From assembly GCF_018691265.1 (NCBI RefSeq), contig NW_024881296.1:12865427-12929426 (forward strand): a DNA stretch of 64,000 nt. The letters are read 5' to 3'. The DNA comes from Tyto alba. Its lineage: Eukaryota; Chordata; Aves; Strigiformes; Tytonidae. A program made the translations under genes and the position numbers. The notes under the pieces are model-generated. The model searched no databases, was not told where the DNA came from, and was given only the letters and a program-made list of their open reading frames with translations. Shown here piece after piece: positions 53,857 through 64,000 of the stretch. Numbering within the stretch: the stretch's first letter is position 1; each line of letters begins with the position of its first letter.

Positions 53857-53912
53857 ATGCATATATATATATGTGTGTGTGTGTATAGAAATATATATAT
53901 ATATATATGCAT
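53857..53912. repeat. (AT)n-(GT)n-(AT)n tract with inverted ends
   Basis: ATGCATATATATATAT (53857-53872) is followed by about six GT units and a short spacer, then by an (AT)n run ending in ATATATATATATGCAT (53897-53912). The two ends are exact reverse complements over 16 bases, so the tract could extrude as a hairpin or cruciform. Confidence 0.92.
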
Positions 53913-54450
53913 CAATTATATGGTCACTTCAATACACATAAGAGCAAAAAAGAGTGCAAGCCTAAGAATTCATAGTCTGTCAAAGATGCAGAAGACCTCT
54001 GCTAAGTACAGTTAACAGCCAATAATGTTAATGCTTTTTTTTTTTTTTTTTTAAATGGAGACTGTTTTTTAAATATAATGGTAGCATTGCATCTCAATCT
54101 AACATGAAAGGCAGGGCAACACTAAAGCTCCCAAAATAGACAGATATGTGTAATAAGCATCAGAGATATATCTTCATCAGAAGAAATTAACTTTTAATGA
54201 AATGTGATTAAAAAAATGGAATAGTAGAAATTATAAAGCACATGATTTTGCACACTATGAAAACTCTCAGACTTGAATAATTATAGTTTTTCAATATATG
54301 GTTCTTATCTAAGTTTTCTCAGTTGTTTTATCATTACTGTTTGTTATTTATCACATATGGTTGCCCCTTCATAATAGAGTAGTGATTTGGAAGAACTGGC
54401 ACAGGTTACAAGCTTTTCTGGAAAAGAAGATACTCCTTATTTTCTCCTAG
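53913..54450. other. Non-coding stretch, no supported gene
   Basis: AT-rich sequence with a T18 run near 54035-54052. Nothing else recognised. Confidence 0.7.
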
Positions 54451-54462
54451 TTTATTTTTATT
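54451..54462 (-). other. Two adjoining AATAAA hexamers on the - strand
   Basis: TTTATT occurs at 54451-54456 and again at 54457-54462 on +, that is, two AATAAA polyadenylation hexamers on the - strand, 28-39 bases past the stop codon of the 198-codon frame. AATAAA is common in AT-rich DNA, so the position may be chance. Confidence 0.3.
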
Positions 54463-54489
54463 CACAACATGTGCACAAACTGAAATAAT

Positions 54490-55086
54490 TTAAAGAGGAT
54501 GCTGCAGACAGTTGCCAAACACCACAGGGACATTTCCAATAGCAGAAAGCCCAGATGAATTCACTTTGTCCAAGCAGGTGGTCAGAAAACACTCTTTCGG
54601 CTCCTGATCTCTCTTTCTGTCCTCAGCAAAGTGCCTTCCTGCACCACTCGCACTACCTTCATGTGAACACAGTGTCAAAAACATGTCCCAGCAGGTACAA
54701 ACATTAACTTGAAACAGAGCAGTCATTTCCCTTTCTCTCTGCTCCAGTTTGGCCCTCTTGTTCTGAGGACAGAATGCATAATATAGTGCTAAAATGACAC
54801 ATTGTAAAAACATTGCAGAAGATAACAATGTAGATGTAAAGCTGTGACCTTGCTCTCCAAGTACAGTCTTAAATGTGGTAAGAGTTAGAAAGGTAATCAC
54901 CCTGCCTTGCTCTGAGGGAAGGCTAAGAGAGGAGCTGGGGACCCAGGGGCGGGCAGCACACATAGACCTGGGGATGCTGCTAGAAATGGAGCACTGATGA
55001 CTGCGTAACTCATAGGTGAGAGTCTGAAGGCTTTTCAGATGATCAGAAAGTGAGCCCCTGCACTGATAAGAATGTACAAATTTCAT
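54490..55086 (-). other. 198-codon open frame, longest in the window, unsupported
   Basis: I do not recognise the product. Visible features of the translation: a cysteine- and serine-rich N-terminal half, one hydrophobic stretch at about residues 86-106 that could span a membrane, a charged segment directly after it (about 108-120, rich in K, R and E), and a mixed C-terminal third. An in-frame TAG stands directly before the ATG, and the start context is poor (T at -3, A at +4). Two AATAAA signals lie just after the stop on the same strand. By length it is at the edge of what chance gives in 64 kb. It could be a lineage-specific small gene, a fragment of a non-coding transcript, or random. Codon-level conservation would decide. 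Confidence 0.15.
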
Positions 55087-56713
55087 CTAATGATGGATAG
55101 TTTTGCTCTAAATTATTCAGACAGCAACGCGCTGAAATTGTTATATTTAAATGCACGCTTTTGGAGGCATTTCCCACATGAAATACAGACACAAAGCATT
55201 TAACTCACATGAGTATCAAAGAAGAGGTAAAATTACACTAAAAAATGAAGGCCAAGTAAAAAAAGATGAAAGAAAATATATTAGGATGGCTTATTTTTCT
55301 ATCTATCTGGAGGAAAGAACAAATAAAAGAGAAAACAGGTAAATGTACTTAGAGAGGCACTGTAAGCCCTGAGCAATGCCAGTCATGCAATATAATCTGT
55401 GCTCTGACCTTCAGAGGGTAAACACCAATTCCTCAGTTTCACCTCTGCACCTTTAGAAACTGTGCCATAGGTATATGTGTTTTATTCATCATCTTTTGGC
55501 CACCCAAGCATCACAAAGAGAACTGGCCTTCAAACAGTGAAAAATAACATTAATTTCTGATTTTAAAACGACTTATTAGTGAAATAGAAACACTAACGGT
55601 TTCAAATAACTAAAAGAGAAATGAAATCCGTCTTTGGAATGACCCAGGAGCAAGAGGACAGATTGCCTATATCCACCCCAAAGTGTCTCCATCCATTCCA
55701 CGATACACCATTTCTGAATTTGAGCAACAGCATCTAATATTCAGTTAAAAATCAAGTAAGAAAGGCAATATACTATTATATAACTGAAAATACTGCCAGA
55801 GGAATTGCATATTTAAGGATCAAGGTTTTTTGCAATTCTGCTGACAGATTATCACCTATTTAATTATTGAGGTCTGTACAAATTATGGAAAGGCATGCAA
55901 ATATAATTAGGAAGGCTAGCCTTTTAATGAACTAACAAGAAGTGCTATAGGTAGTGCAACACTTACTCATTGCTACCAGCAACACTAGAAGCTTTCTCAT
56001 TAAAAAGTTAGTTTGCGAAGACAATTTTTTTCAGGTGATGAAAAATGCATGTAGAAACCTAATACAAGTTCAATTATGATTTCTGCTCATTTTAAGTCCT
56101 CGCTTTATGCCAGAAAAATAGTTAAGCAGTGCGCTGCTTTGTTATTCCCTTGAATGTGAAGGTAGTGTAACGTCCTGGCTCCATACCTACATACCAGGAA
56201 CAGGGGAAGCAGAGTACTACGCATTAACTCAATGGGCCAGGCAAAACATCACACTAAGGCCCATTAAAAAAGGAAAAAGGAAAGCCCACATGTGATGGGA
56301 CAACTGCCCAGATCCCAAAGTTCAGGTTGTAGCTGAACACATGGGAATGTTACTTTCCACATATCCCCATCCGGAACTGGAAAATTCACAGTGTTAAACC
56401 TATCTCGAGCAGATAAAATTAAATTCATTGGACTATAGAGGTACCATCCCAATTCTTTGGGACTTTATGCACAAAAGGCTGCACACATGTGTTCACTTCA
56501 GAGTCTTAGGAAGGATACCCCAATAACTCTCCTGGGTTTCTGAGTAACAAAAATGTCTGGGAGAAAACTTTCTTGAGAGTAAGAGTTTAATGGCAGCTGT
56601 GTGATAGAAACTAATCTGCTTCAACAAGAACTAAGAAACCAAGGAGTGTGTTGCAGGCTGTACATTAGTTTCATCCAACTCTTTGAACAATCATTCTGGA
56701 ACATTTTGGGTTC
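55087..56713. other. Non-coding stretch, no supported gene
   Basis: AT-rich unique sequence. Short frames only; no repeats or exons recognised. Confidence 0.7.
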
Positions 56714-56849
56714 GTTTTTGTTTGTTTGTTTGTTTGTTTGGGGTTTGTTTTATTTTTGTTTTGTTTTGTTTTGTTTGTTTGTTTGTTTGTTTTGGGGTTT
56801 TTTGTTTGTTTGTTTTGTTTGTTTTGTTTTGTTTTGTTTTGTTTTTCTT
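56714..56849 (+). repeat. (GTTT)n/(GTTTT)n microsatellite
   Basis: Blocks of GTTT units alternate with blocks of GTTTT units, separated by two GGGG interruptions (near 56740 and 56794). The resulting 113-codon frame (56601-56942), full of F, C, L and V, is an artefact of the repeat. Confidence 0.97.
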
Positions 56850-57013
56850 TTAGACAGAGGTGTTGGAATCATCAAATCATTCTGTAACAAAATTATTGAA
56901 AGAAACATCACTTTGCCTTGCCACAATAATGAGTTCAAATAAACAAAGCTCAATGATATTTCCAAAACATAATTAACAAAATGTGGAATCTCCATTGTTG
57001 AAGATATCTCACC

Positions 57014-57157
57014 TGGGCAAGTCCCTGGGCAACCTGATCTCCCTTGACCTGCTTTGAGAGGAGATAGGACCAGATCCTCTGGTCCAGATGTCTACTCTTC
57101 TGATCCAGAGGTTCCCTTCAATCCTGAACTACTGCACAATTCTCTGATTGATTCTGT
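57014..57157 (+). mobile_element. CR1 LINE 3' fragment, diverged
   Basis: CCTGGGCAACCTGATCT, then a region matching the CR1 tail with GATCCAGAGGTTCCCTTCAA and CCTGAACTACT, and terminal ATTCTCTGATTGATTCTG, as in the last 140 bases of CR1. It has many substitutions and is probably old. An 8-bp hairpin GGACCAGA / TCTGGTCC (57067-57085) lies inside. No coding capacity. Confidence 0.8.
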
Positions 57158-59349
57158 CAAATGTATTATAAATTCAATGCTTTTCATAGCAATAGCAGTA
57201 CAGCACAGTGGCATATATAATATCTCTCTACATAAAATGAAACACACAAACCAGCTTGCATTATGATAACAGAGGAACTAAATAATGCTCAACGGAATAA
57301 TTTTTGAAACAAAGTTTAACATGGTACAGACATTTTATAAATGACATTTTCATAAAGGTTCTTGAGTTTATAAATTTTAGAATGTCTTTTCTGTAACTTT
57401 TTAACTTCAGCATGAATAAAGAATACCAAGGTTGAATTCTGCAAGAAGATGATGTTCCATTCTCCAATTAGACTTGGCTAACAGTTACAAACAATATTGA
57501 CAACTTCTGGTTTTCAGTACCATCAGTGGCTGCTAATACCAGCATCTTTTCACACCAGGATCAATTCTAATTCTGTTAATTGTCAAATAAAAAAACAAAC
57601 TTATGCATGGAAATGAAAAAATAAACCAACTCTGCTATCCGAATTTGAATTCATTATAAGGGGCAAATAAGCTATTACTGATTCACTTCCATAATACTGA
57701 GAACTTCCTAGAGCTACCAGTGATGCAGAGATATAAGCATAAATGTTCATAATAGAAGCAAAGCAATAATCAGCCTCCTGATTTCCTAGCAAATCTTGGC
57801 TTTTATTTGGATGTTTCATATTTTATGCTGTGAAGATAGCTATGCATTTGCACAATCTGTTATGTGCAATTTAGCTCAGCATCTTTAAAACCCATTATAC
57901 TCCCCCCATACCTGTTTTTTAATTATTGTTTTTAGCAGCCACCTAGTGTTCACTGTACAAGTCCTGGACCTGACAAACCAATGAAGGCAGAAAACCTTTT
58001 GCTGCTGTTCTGATGTAAAGGGTGTCTCAGTACACAGATGCAACCACTGCTGGACGTGTAAAGCTTTGCTACCTCAAGAGCTCCAACAGCAACGCTCAGA
58101 ACTTGCAGAATGAGCCTCTGAATAGGAAAAATGCATTAAATCTGGAATCTCTATTAATCTCTTGGCCCTCACTGAGCCAATGTAAAACATGACCTTGAGC
58201 AGGGTAAGGCTGGAGGATTGCAGTCATATTCACACTCCCAGCCTCTCAGCCGCACTGCATAGTCTTCAGGAACAGCAAAGAGCCTGAGGTCATACACAGA
58301 GTCTTCTTTACAAATATGGAATAACCCTGTGGCTCTCACCCGACTGAAGTTGATGAGGACACTTCTATGGGTGCAGATTACTCACAAAAGAAAGGGTTGC
58401 TAGTTTGTTTCAGCTATTAGCAATTCCAATCATTTATCTTAAAATGTATCGGGTCAGATCTTAAAACCCGACAGTTTTCATCTCAAAGAGATACCTGGAA
58501 ATACAAACCCAGTATTTCTAGTGAGTCTTCAACTTGGCTAATTGTACAGAATAAGCGCTGACAGACCGTTTCTGTGATGAATGGCATTTAGATGGAGGCA
58601 GACGAAACGATTCAAGATCCATATACGTTGACATTGGCTGATAACATCTCTCTCCCTTCTTTGTCTATGCCCTAAAATTTTCTTCTTGCAAATGATTCAC
58701 AAAAAGAAGCAACAAACCACTGCTTTTATGTCAAGCAGGATGAACCATCAAGAAGCAGAAATTGTGAAATTCCTCTGCTCCTGCTCTCACCGACACAGGT
58801 AATGTTGTCCCCAGATATAAATAACCAACCATGCCTGCAAGTGGGAATCAGTTCAGCAATTTAAGAACATCATCACTTATGTCCCTGCAAAGTCTTTCTA
58901 AAGAATATAATGTTTGCTAATTGTTTGGAGTCGATCAATTAGGATAATCTCAATAGTAGGAATTCAATAGTAAATGTTTTAGAGATCTGATCATTTAATT
59001 TCCATTTGTAGCTCAGTGTATTGATTTGTTATTTGTACAGTTTGATTGGTTATGGATGAACGAAAGGCTACTGTGTACACTGATGTTAAAATTTAGCATA
59101 CTGCAGAACAAAAGGTTGATTGAATTTAGACTTCTTACCACCTTCTAGAGGAACTTTGTTTAATCTTTTAACTTATGAAACTAAGAAAAAAAAAAAACTC
59201 ACACCACTTACATTATTTGTTTACTAACTTATGAAGTTCTCAGCAAAATCATATTGGAACTAAAATTTGATCCTCAGATAAAACAAGAGAAAAGACAGCT
59301 CTTAAAACGGTAAACAGAAAAATCATTTTTCTACTAAAAATCCCATTTC
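57158..59349. other. Non-coding stretch, no supported gene
   Basis: Unique sequence. A CTCF-like core (on the - strand) lies at 57937-57950. Positions 58000-58830 are moderately GC-rich without recognisable exons. Nothing else identified. Confidence 0.65.
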
Positions 59350-59440
59350 TAATTTCTCTAGACTGATCAACCTCAAGTCTCTCAGTATGTCCTCATAGGG
59401 TAAATGTTCCAGCCCTCTGACCATCTTTGTTGATGGCCCA
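59350..59440 (-). mobile_element. CR1 LINE fragment, antisense piece
   Basis: CTCTCAGTATGTCCTCATAG and TGTTCCAGCCCTCTGACCAT are the reverse complement of the CR1 segment that reads ATGAGGACA...GAGAG and ...CAGAGGGCTGGA in sense orientation. It directly precedes a sense-oriented CR1 piece covering partly the same consensus region. Confidence 0.8.
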
Positions 59441-59462
59441 GAGTTGAGGCCCCCACCATAAG

Positions 59463-59571
59463 AAGGACATGGACCCGACTGAGTATGTCCAGAGGAGGGC
59501 CACAAAGATGATGGGGATCTTTAAGGGCCCTTCCAAGCCAACCCATTCTATGATGCTATGATTCTGTAATG
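59463..59571 (+). mobile_element. CR1 LINE fragment with internal deletion, 3' end
   Basis: GAAGGACATGGACCCGACTG and GTCCAGAGGAGGGCCACAAA (59463-59516) match the CR1 region about 350-400 bases before its 3' end. The next bases, from 59517, jump to the CR1 terminus: ATCTTTAAGGGCCCTTCCAA, then ATTCTATGATGCTATGATTC. About 300 consensus bases are missing between the two parts. Terminal 8-bp-like repeats are intact in outline. Confidence 0.85.
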
Positions 59572-61399
59572 TATATACATTATATCAACTGCTTGTAGGA
59601 GATGACAGATGTTAAAAATACGTTTTAAAATTATAGCATGCCTAACAGAATTTGAAATTCCTAAATTGTTAAATTAAATAATTTTATTTGCTAGTAATCC
59701 ATAAGTTAACCATGGCCAAAAAAAGTCTGCTTTGAGTAATTACAAGTAGGTACTAATGAAAATCCCTAAGCATTATATATTTTTCCAATAAAAAGCCTGC
59801 ATTATTATAAACTTATTAACTTACCCCAAAATAAATGTGTAAATCCTAATAGCAAAATGTCTGTTGAATTTAACAGCATCAAGATTTGAGCCACTATTTT
59901 TTTAGATCTAGAAAGTATGAACATAATATAAATTCTGAGAGTCTGGAGGACTCTAAGAACAACTTGAAAACAGTAAAAGTCAGTTTTCAGTGACAAATTC
60001 AAATGAGACCATCTTAAGAAAATTAAAGAGAAAGAAGAGCATATCTTTGTCATTTTTATATAATTAAAACCTATAAAATACACTGAATTGAAAATGAGAG
60101 CATAAAATAAAGGCAAAGATTAAATATTCACCACATGCAGACAGCAGCCCTTTTAATAAAGCTTTTATAGACCAGCTGAGATGATTTCCTCCACTAAATT
60201 ATGTTGTTATTTGGAAATGGATCTGGCAAGAGCCAAATAGATGCAAGAAAATAAAGTAACATTATCAAATTTTAAAATAATTTAGAAATAAATTTAATTT
60301 AGTAATTAATATAGCTCCACAGGGGCGGGGAAAAAAAAGAAAAAAAAGAAGGCAAAATATAGTTGAAAAAAACCTTAGTATATCTGTAAAGAAGTTTGAA
60401 ACCACAATATACTGAACTTTCCATAACGACACACAGATCCAATTACTATACCTACATACTATAACTATATTATTCTTAAGTATTATACATAGCAGCAGCC
60501 ACCAGCTCACATCTCTGGCAAAGTAAGACAAATGTAACCTGAGCAAAGAGAGTCCCAGTTTGAGCCTGGGACGATGTAATCGCCCCCAGAGAACGCAAAG
60601 GGTGACTGTACCTTGGAAGCTGTATGAATTACACCAAACACGAGTAAACCTAAACCAGAAGACAACCTACCTTTCCACCAAGGACCCTTCACACTGCGAG
60701 GAGGACATGAGAAACTTGTCTACGTGCCTCCAATAAAGGTGCCAGGTTTCCAGCGTTTCAGTTAACTATAATATTTTTATTTTGCAGACTTATGAAGTAT
60801 TCCCTTGAACTATTTCCATTACTGAGCAGTAACTGGTGTCCAGCAAATACATTAGATACCTCTAATCAATTGATGCAATTGTTATGTCTATTCTACTAAT
60901 AGTGCCTCAGATCAAACCCTCATAGCACCTCAGAAATATAAGGAAAGAAAAGGGAAGTTGTTGCCAGGGAACACACAATTAATTCAGAGGGGCTCAAACA
61001 TATACTTACACAGCAGTACTGACTGCATTAGTCCTCACATAAGGAAAAAGAGGAGGTTCAAACCAAAAATATCATTTGAACAAAGAATCAGAACAACTGT
61101 CCTATAAATGACTTCAACGTACACAGGGTAAAAACTGGATTCACTTCCCTATAATAATTACTGTATTATACATATACCTGTTGCTAGTATTCTACATATA
61201 TATATATATTTTTTTTAATTTCTTCCATTTCCAAGGGGGAAATGGAAGTACTTTGAATCTCTCTTGATAAAGAGATATAGAAATACTACCTCAGAATCAA
61301 ACAGAAAGATTTTTTCCAACTGTATAAAGAAGCAACTTGAGCAACCATTATCATGAAGATTGCTTTATATTGTTCGTTTCCAAGCAGTGAAACCTGTGG
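59572..61399. other. Non-coding stretch, no supported gene
   Basis: AT-rich sequence with an (AT)n tract and T-run near 61194-61218. Short frames only. Confidence 0.7.
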
Positions 61400-62620
61400 C
61401 TAATGCAGCTGCTACGCAACAGCTGCTAATACTCGAGAGGCAGGCTTTGTTACTCCGATTTGCAGCGCCGCATCGCAACACTGAGGGAAGCACGGATAAA
61501 GGCAGGACATCACTGGGCACACACACTTAGCTGCAAAACCCCTATAAGTGCAGGCACACATTAAGATCGTTTACTTTTGAGGTTAATAAAACTTGTCTTA
61601 TAGGACACTAAAGTCAGTAAAGCAAATGACTATCATGAAATGGACTGCCTTTTGTACTTAGTAATACTTTCCACAGCTTTGTATAGGAACAGTGATGCAT
61701 GACATAAAGTCCTAAGACTTTAATAAACCTTGAAGTGTGTTTTAATAGTCTTTATAATCAGTCCTGTGCCAGCAGGAAAGATGCAAATTATAAAGGGCAC
61801 GCAGTGTTGGCCACGTGCATTCATAAATATTTTGTCTCCTTCAGTTTCTCAAGATTTGAAAAACTCGAGTTGGATTCAGAATTGAAAACAGTGTACCTGT
61901 ATAGTATTAGGAAGTTTAATAGCTTTCTTAATATCCCTTTGCCTTGCCAGATCCACAAGAAGGTTGGGAAGGCACGAAGAAAAAGAGGTTGCAGAAGAAA
62001 TATCACGAAGAAGCACAGAGGTGCTCTGGAAATGCTGCAAGTGGGCAAAGACAAGCTTCGGGTTTAAAAGTAGCGTATACACGTGGGGGCAGAAGAGCAG
62101 GGCAGTTTTTCCCCCGTGCTTCAAATCCATTATGCTGCTATCGTGCCCAGTTCGTGATCACTGAAACGAGCTCTGAATCTTTAGGTCTTTACACCTTCCC
62201 TCGCAGGTGAGACCCACCTGAGGAAACCTCTCCCGCCAAGGGGTCGATCTGGGTCTTGGTGCCTGGTGATACGTTCGAACCAACACAGTGATGTAGCGGG
62301 TGGTCAGCTCCAACGTTTTCTGGCAAGCACACCCTCTCTGGGGCGGCGTTTAGACCACGCGCTGCTGCTGGGTCACCAGCTCGTGCTCCCAGTCGGCATG
62401 CTGGCTTGGCCCCGGTGGAGCTGGCAGAGGCTGCGGCCGCCGCCGTTATTTCACAGCACCGTGGGAGCGGCGCTGGCTGTGACCAGGATCACTGCTGCTG
62501 CTCAGACAAGGGTCCTTGTGGCTGCGACAAGGATCACTGCGGTGCCCTGCTGCAGGGATGCTGGCAGAATCCACAGTGGAGCTCAGTGGCACTTGCTCTG
62601 TAATCCGTAAGACAGACACG
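61400..62620. promoter_or_regulatory. CpG-rich block, possible CpG island or 5' gene end
   Basis: Against a CpG-poor window this stretch has clustered CpG: about eight in 61410-61500 and, counted by hand, about 24 within 62200-62620, where GC content is near 60 percent. A NotI-type site GCGGCCGC lies at 62432-62439. Bases 61951-62206 form a segment with a good acceptor before it (pyrimidine-rich, then CCAG) and a strong donor after it (GCAG then GTGAGA), open in one frame. A second donor-like CC-GTAAGA follows at 62608. These are what a CpG-island promoter with early exons would show. A GC-rich diverged retroelement is the main alternative. I recognise no protein. Confidence 0.3.
62266..62610 (+). 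other. 114-codon open frame in CpG-rich block, unsupported
   Basis: An ATG frame inside the CpG-rich block codes for a leucine-, arginine- and alanine-rich product with a repeated piece (CAGGATCACTGCTG and AAGGATCACTGCGG give two similar VTRITAA / AATRITAV segments). No known domain is recognised. It ends at a TAA that overlaps a donor-like GTAAGA. A second frame (62406-62603) is cysteine-rich because of the same repeats. GC-rich sequence has few stop codons, so openness is weak evidence. Confidence 0.1.
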
Positions 62621-64000
62621 TTTACCCAGAAGGAGTTTTTCTAGTGAATCTAAAAATCTCACGAGGATCAAGTACATCCTCTGGAGTGACTAATACGTCT
62701 AAGTTGGGTTACAGCCCCATCATGCATGGACTGCCAAGGTAAATGTGCAGCAACACATCAAGAACAATATTAATGAGGTCAAAGTTATACTGATGGAAGA
62801 AAAGAAGGGCATCAGGATTTATTTTTTAATTTCAGGAGGATTTGTTGCCATCAGCTCAGGATGGCTCTAGGGCTATTGCTCACCAGCAGACAAATTTTCC
62901 AGTGATTTTTTCCAAAATTTCCAAATTTTCCAGCATTTCAACTTTAAAAAATTTCAGTGTCCTAAAAAAGAAGTCAATGCAGAGGCAGGTATTTCTCAGT
63001 CACGGTGAGAACGGTATGATATATACAGATAGAGGCTGGTAAGACAGATGACATCCTGAAAGAAGGAATCACTCCAAGTGAAATGGGTGACTTGGTCCTG
63101 ACCAGCACTGTGCAGGATGGAGTCATCTGCTGTCAATCACCTCACTGATCCGTGGAGAGTAAAACAGCCCCCAAACACAAAAGTTCACTGCAAAGGTTTG
63201 ACTACTTCCTCTGTATAAAAGTCAGGTAAATCTGCACATTTCTACAACACGGTGACTATTAACTCCTGCTCAGCACTACATCTGCAGCCCTTTTCCATAA
63301 CGAGAGACAATGGAAAGGAGTAATCTACAACGGCCAAGCTAAAGCAAAAATATGTAATTTATATAGTATGCTATTCAGATTTATGTCCTTCTCCATATAT
63401 ACTTGAGAACAACATTGGCAGCCTATCACCAAGTAAGAGATTTCTGAGTGACTAAAGGAAGACTTTTTTCATTTTGGGGGGAATGCCCAGCACTGCCCAA
63501 TGAAAAAAGTCCTTTTATTCTCTGTCCCCTCCCTGCAACACAATGGTATACATTTTTCTAGTGTTGCCTGTGAAATTATACAGGAGTAACTGAGAATAAA
63601 ATTAAACTTATTTATGCTATAGGTTGTTACGAAAGGGCACTTTAAAGGGAATCTTCATTCTGCTATGTTTGGAAACAGTAGTGTCAATACTGTTTTGTGG
63701 TCAGTGGAATGGAAAAATCTGAGGATAGGATTTGACCTTATGGAAGAAGAAACGGATCACTCTAAGGTATCTCAATATTTTCCATGAGGTATCAAGCTTG
63801 TCTTTTTTAAGATCAATGTCTTGTCGCCCTTATACTGGTATAAATCTAGTCACTGATATTTTGTGGAGAGTCTGTAACAGAGACCACCGACCGGCTTTTT
63901 AATTAAAAATGTGGCTTCCACTATAAACATCTATTTTCAGAGGCTTATCATAAGTGGCTAGTGTTTGAAAACACTGGTATTTGGAACACAAGAGATTAAT
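62621..64000. other. Non-coding stretch, no supported gene
   Basis: Returns to AT-rich, CpG-poor sequence. No repeat family or exon recognised up to the window end. Confidence 0.7.

Noticed and set aside
56601..56942. 113-codon frame rich in F, C, L and V
   Set aside because: Produced by the GTTT/GTTTT microsatellite.
62406..62603. Cysteine-rich frame resembling a metallothionein (CGCDKDHC-type spacing)
   Set aside because: The cysteines come from short GC-rich direct repeats; order, length and start do not fit metallothionein.
1..64000. CRISPR arrays, operons, ribosome binding sites, prophage or plasmid features
   Set aside because: Repeat families, composition and lack of dense coding show vertebrate nuclear DNA; no regularly spaced direct repeats with unique spacers were seen.

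Overview
The window looks like non-coding, AT-rich nuclear DNA from a bird, with no protein-coding gene that I can support. The avian assignment rests on repeats: at least three 3'-end fragments of CR1 retrotransposons (about 6960-7187, 57014-57157 and 59350-59571), including the typical CR1 tail with short ATTCT-type repeats, and two solo LTRs (28880-29367 on +, 32176-33262 on -) resembling endogenous retrovirus LTR families widespread in birds. The sparse repeat content fits a compact bird genome. I cannot name the species or the chromosomal locus.

Layout. 1-6959 is unremarkable AT-rich sequence. 6960-7393 is a CR1 tail that runs into two consecutive pentamer microsatellites. 7394-28873 is mostly unique sequence with a 28-bp perfect palindrome at 13555, TG tracts, homopolymers and a few splice-flanked short open segments. 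28880-33262 is the retroviral zone: two solo LTRs of different type, in opposite orientation, 2.8 kb apart. 33263-56713 is again mostly unique, with a 34-bp perfect tandem duplication, small hairpins, an AT/GT cruciform-prone tract and the longest open frame of the window (198 codons, - strand, 54490-55086). 56714-59571 holds a GTTT/GTTTT microsatellite and two CR1 remnants, one built of inverted pieces. 61400-62620 is the only clearly CpG-rich stretch and the best candidate for a promoter or 5' exon.

No gene set can be described as working together. All open frames are short for vertebrate DNA of this length, and most are explained by microsatellites, LTR sequence or chance. The window is best read as part of a gene desert or a very large intron. 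No bacterial, viral-genome, CRISPR, tRNA or rRNA feature was seen, and no undescribed system was demonstrated. The leads most worth testing are the CpG-rich block with its splice-flanked open frame, the promoter-bearing LTR, and the 198-codon frame.
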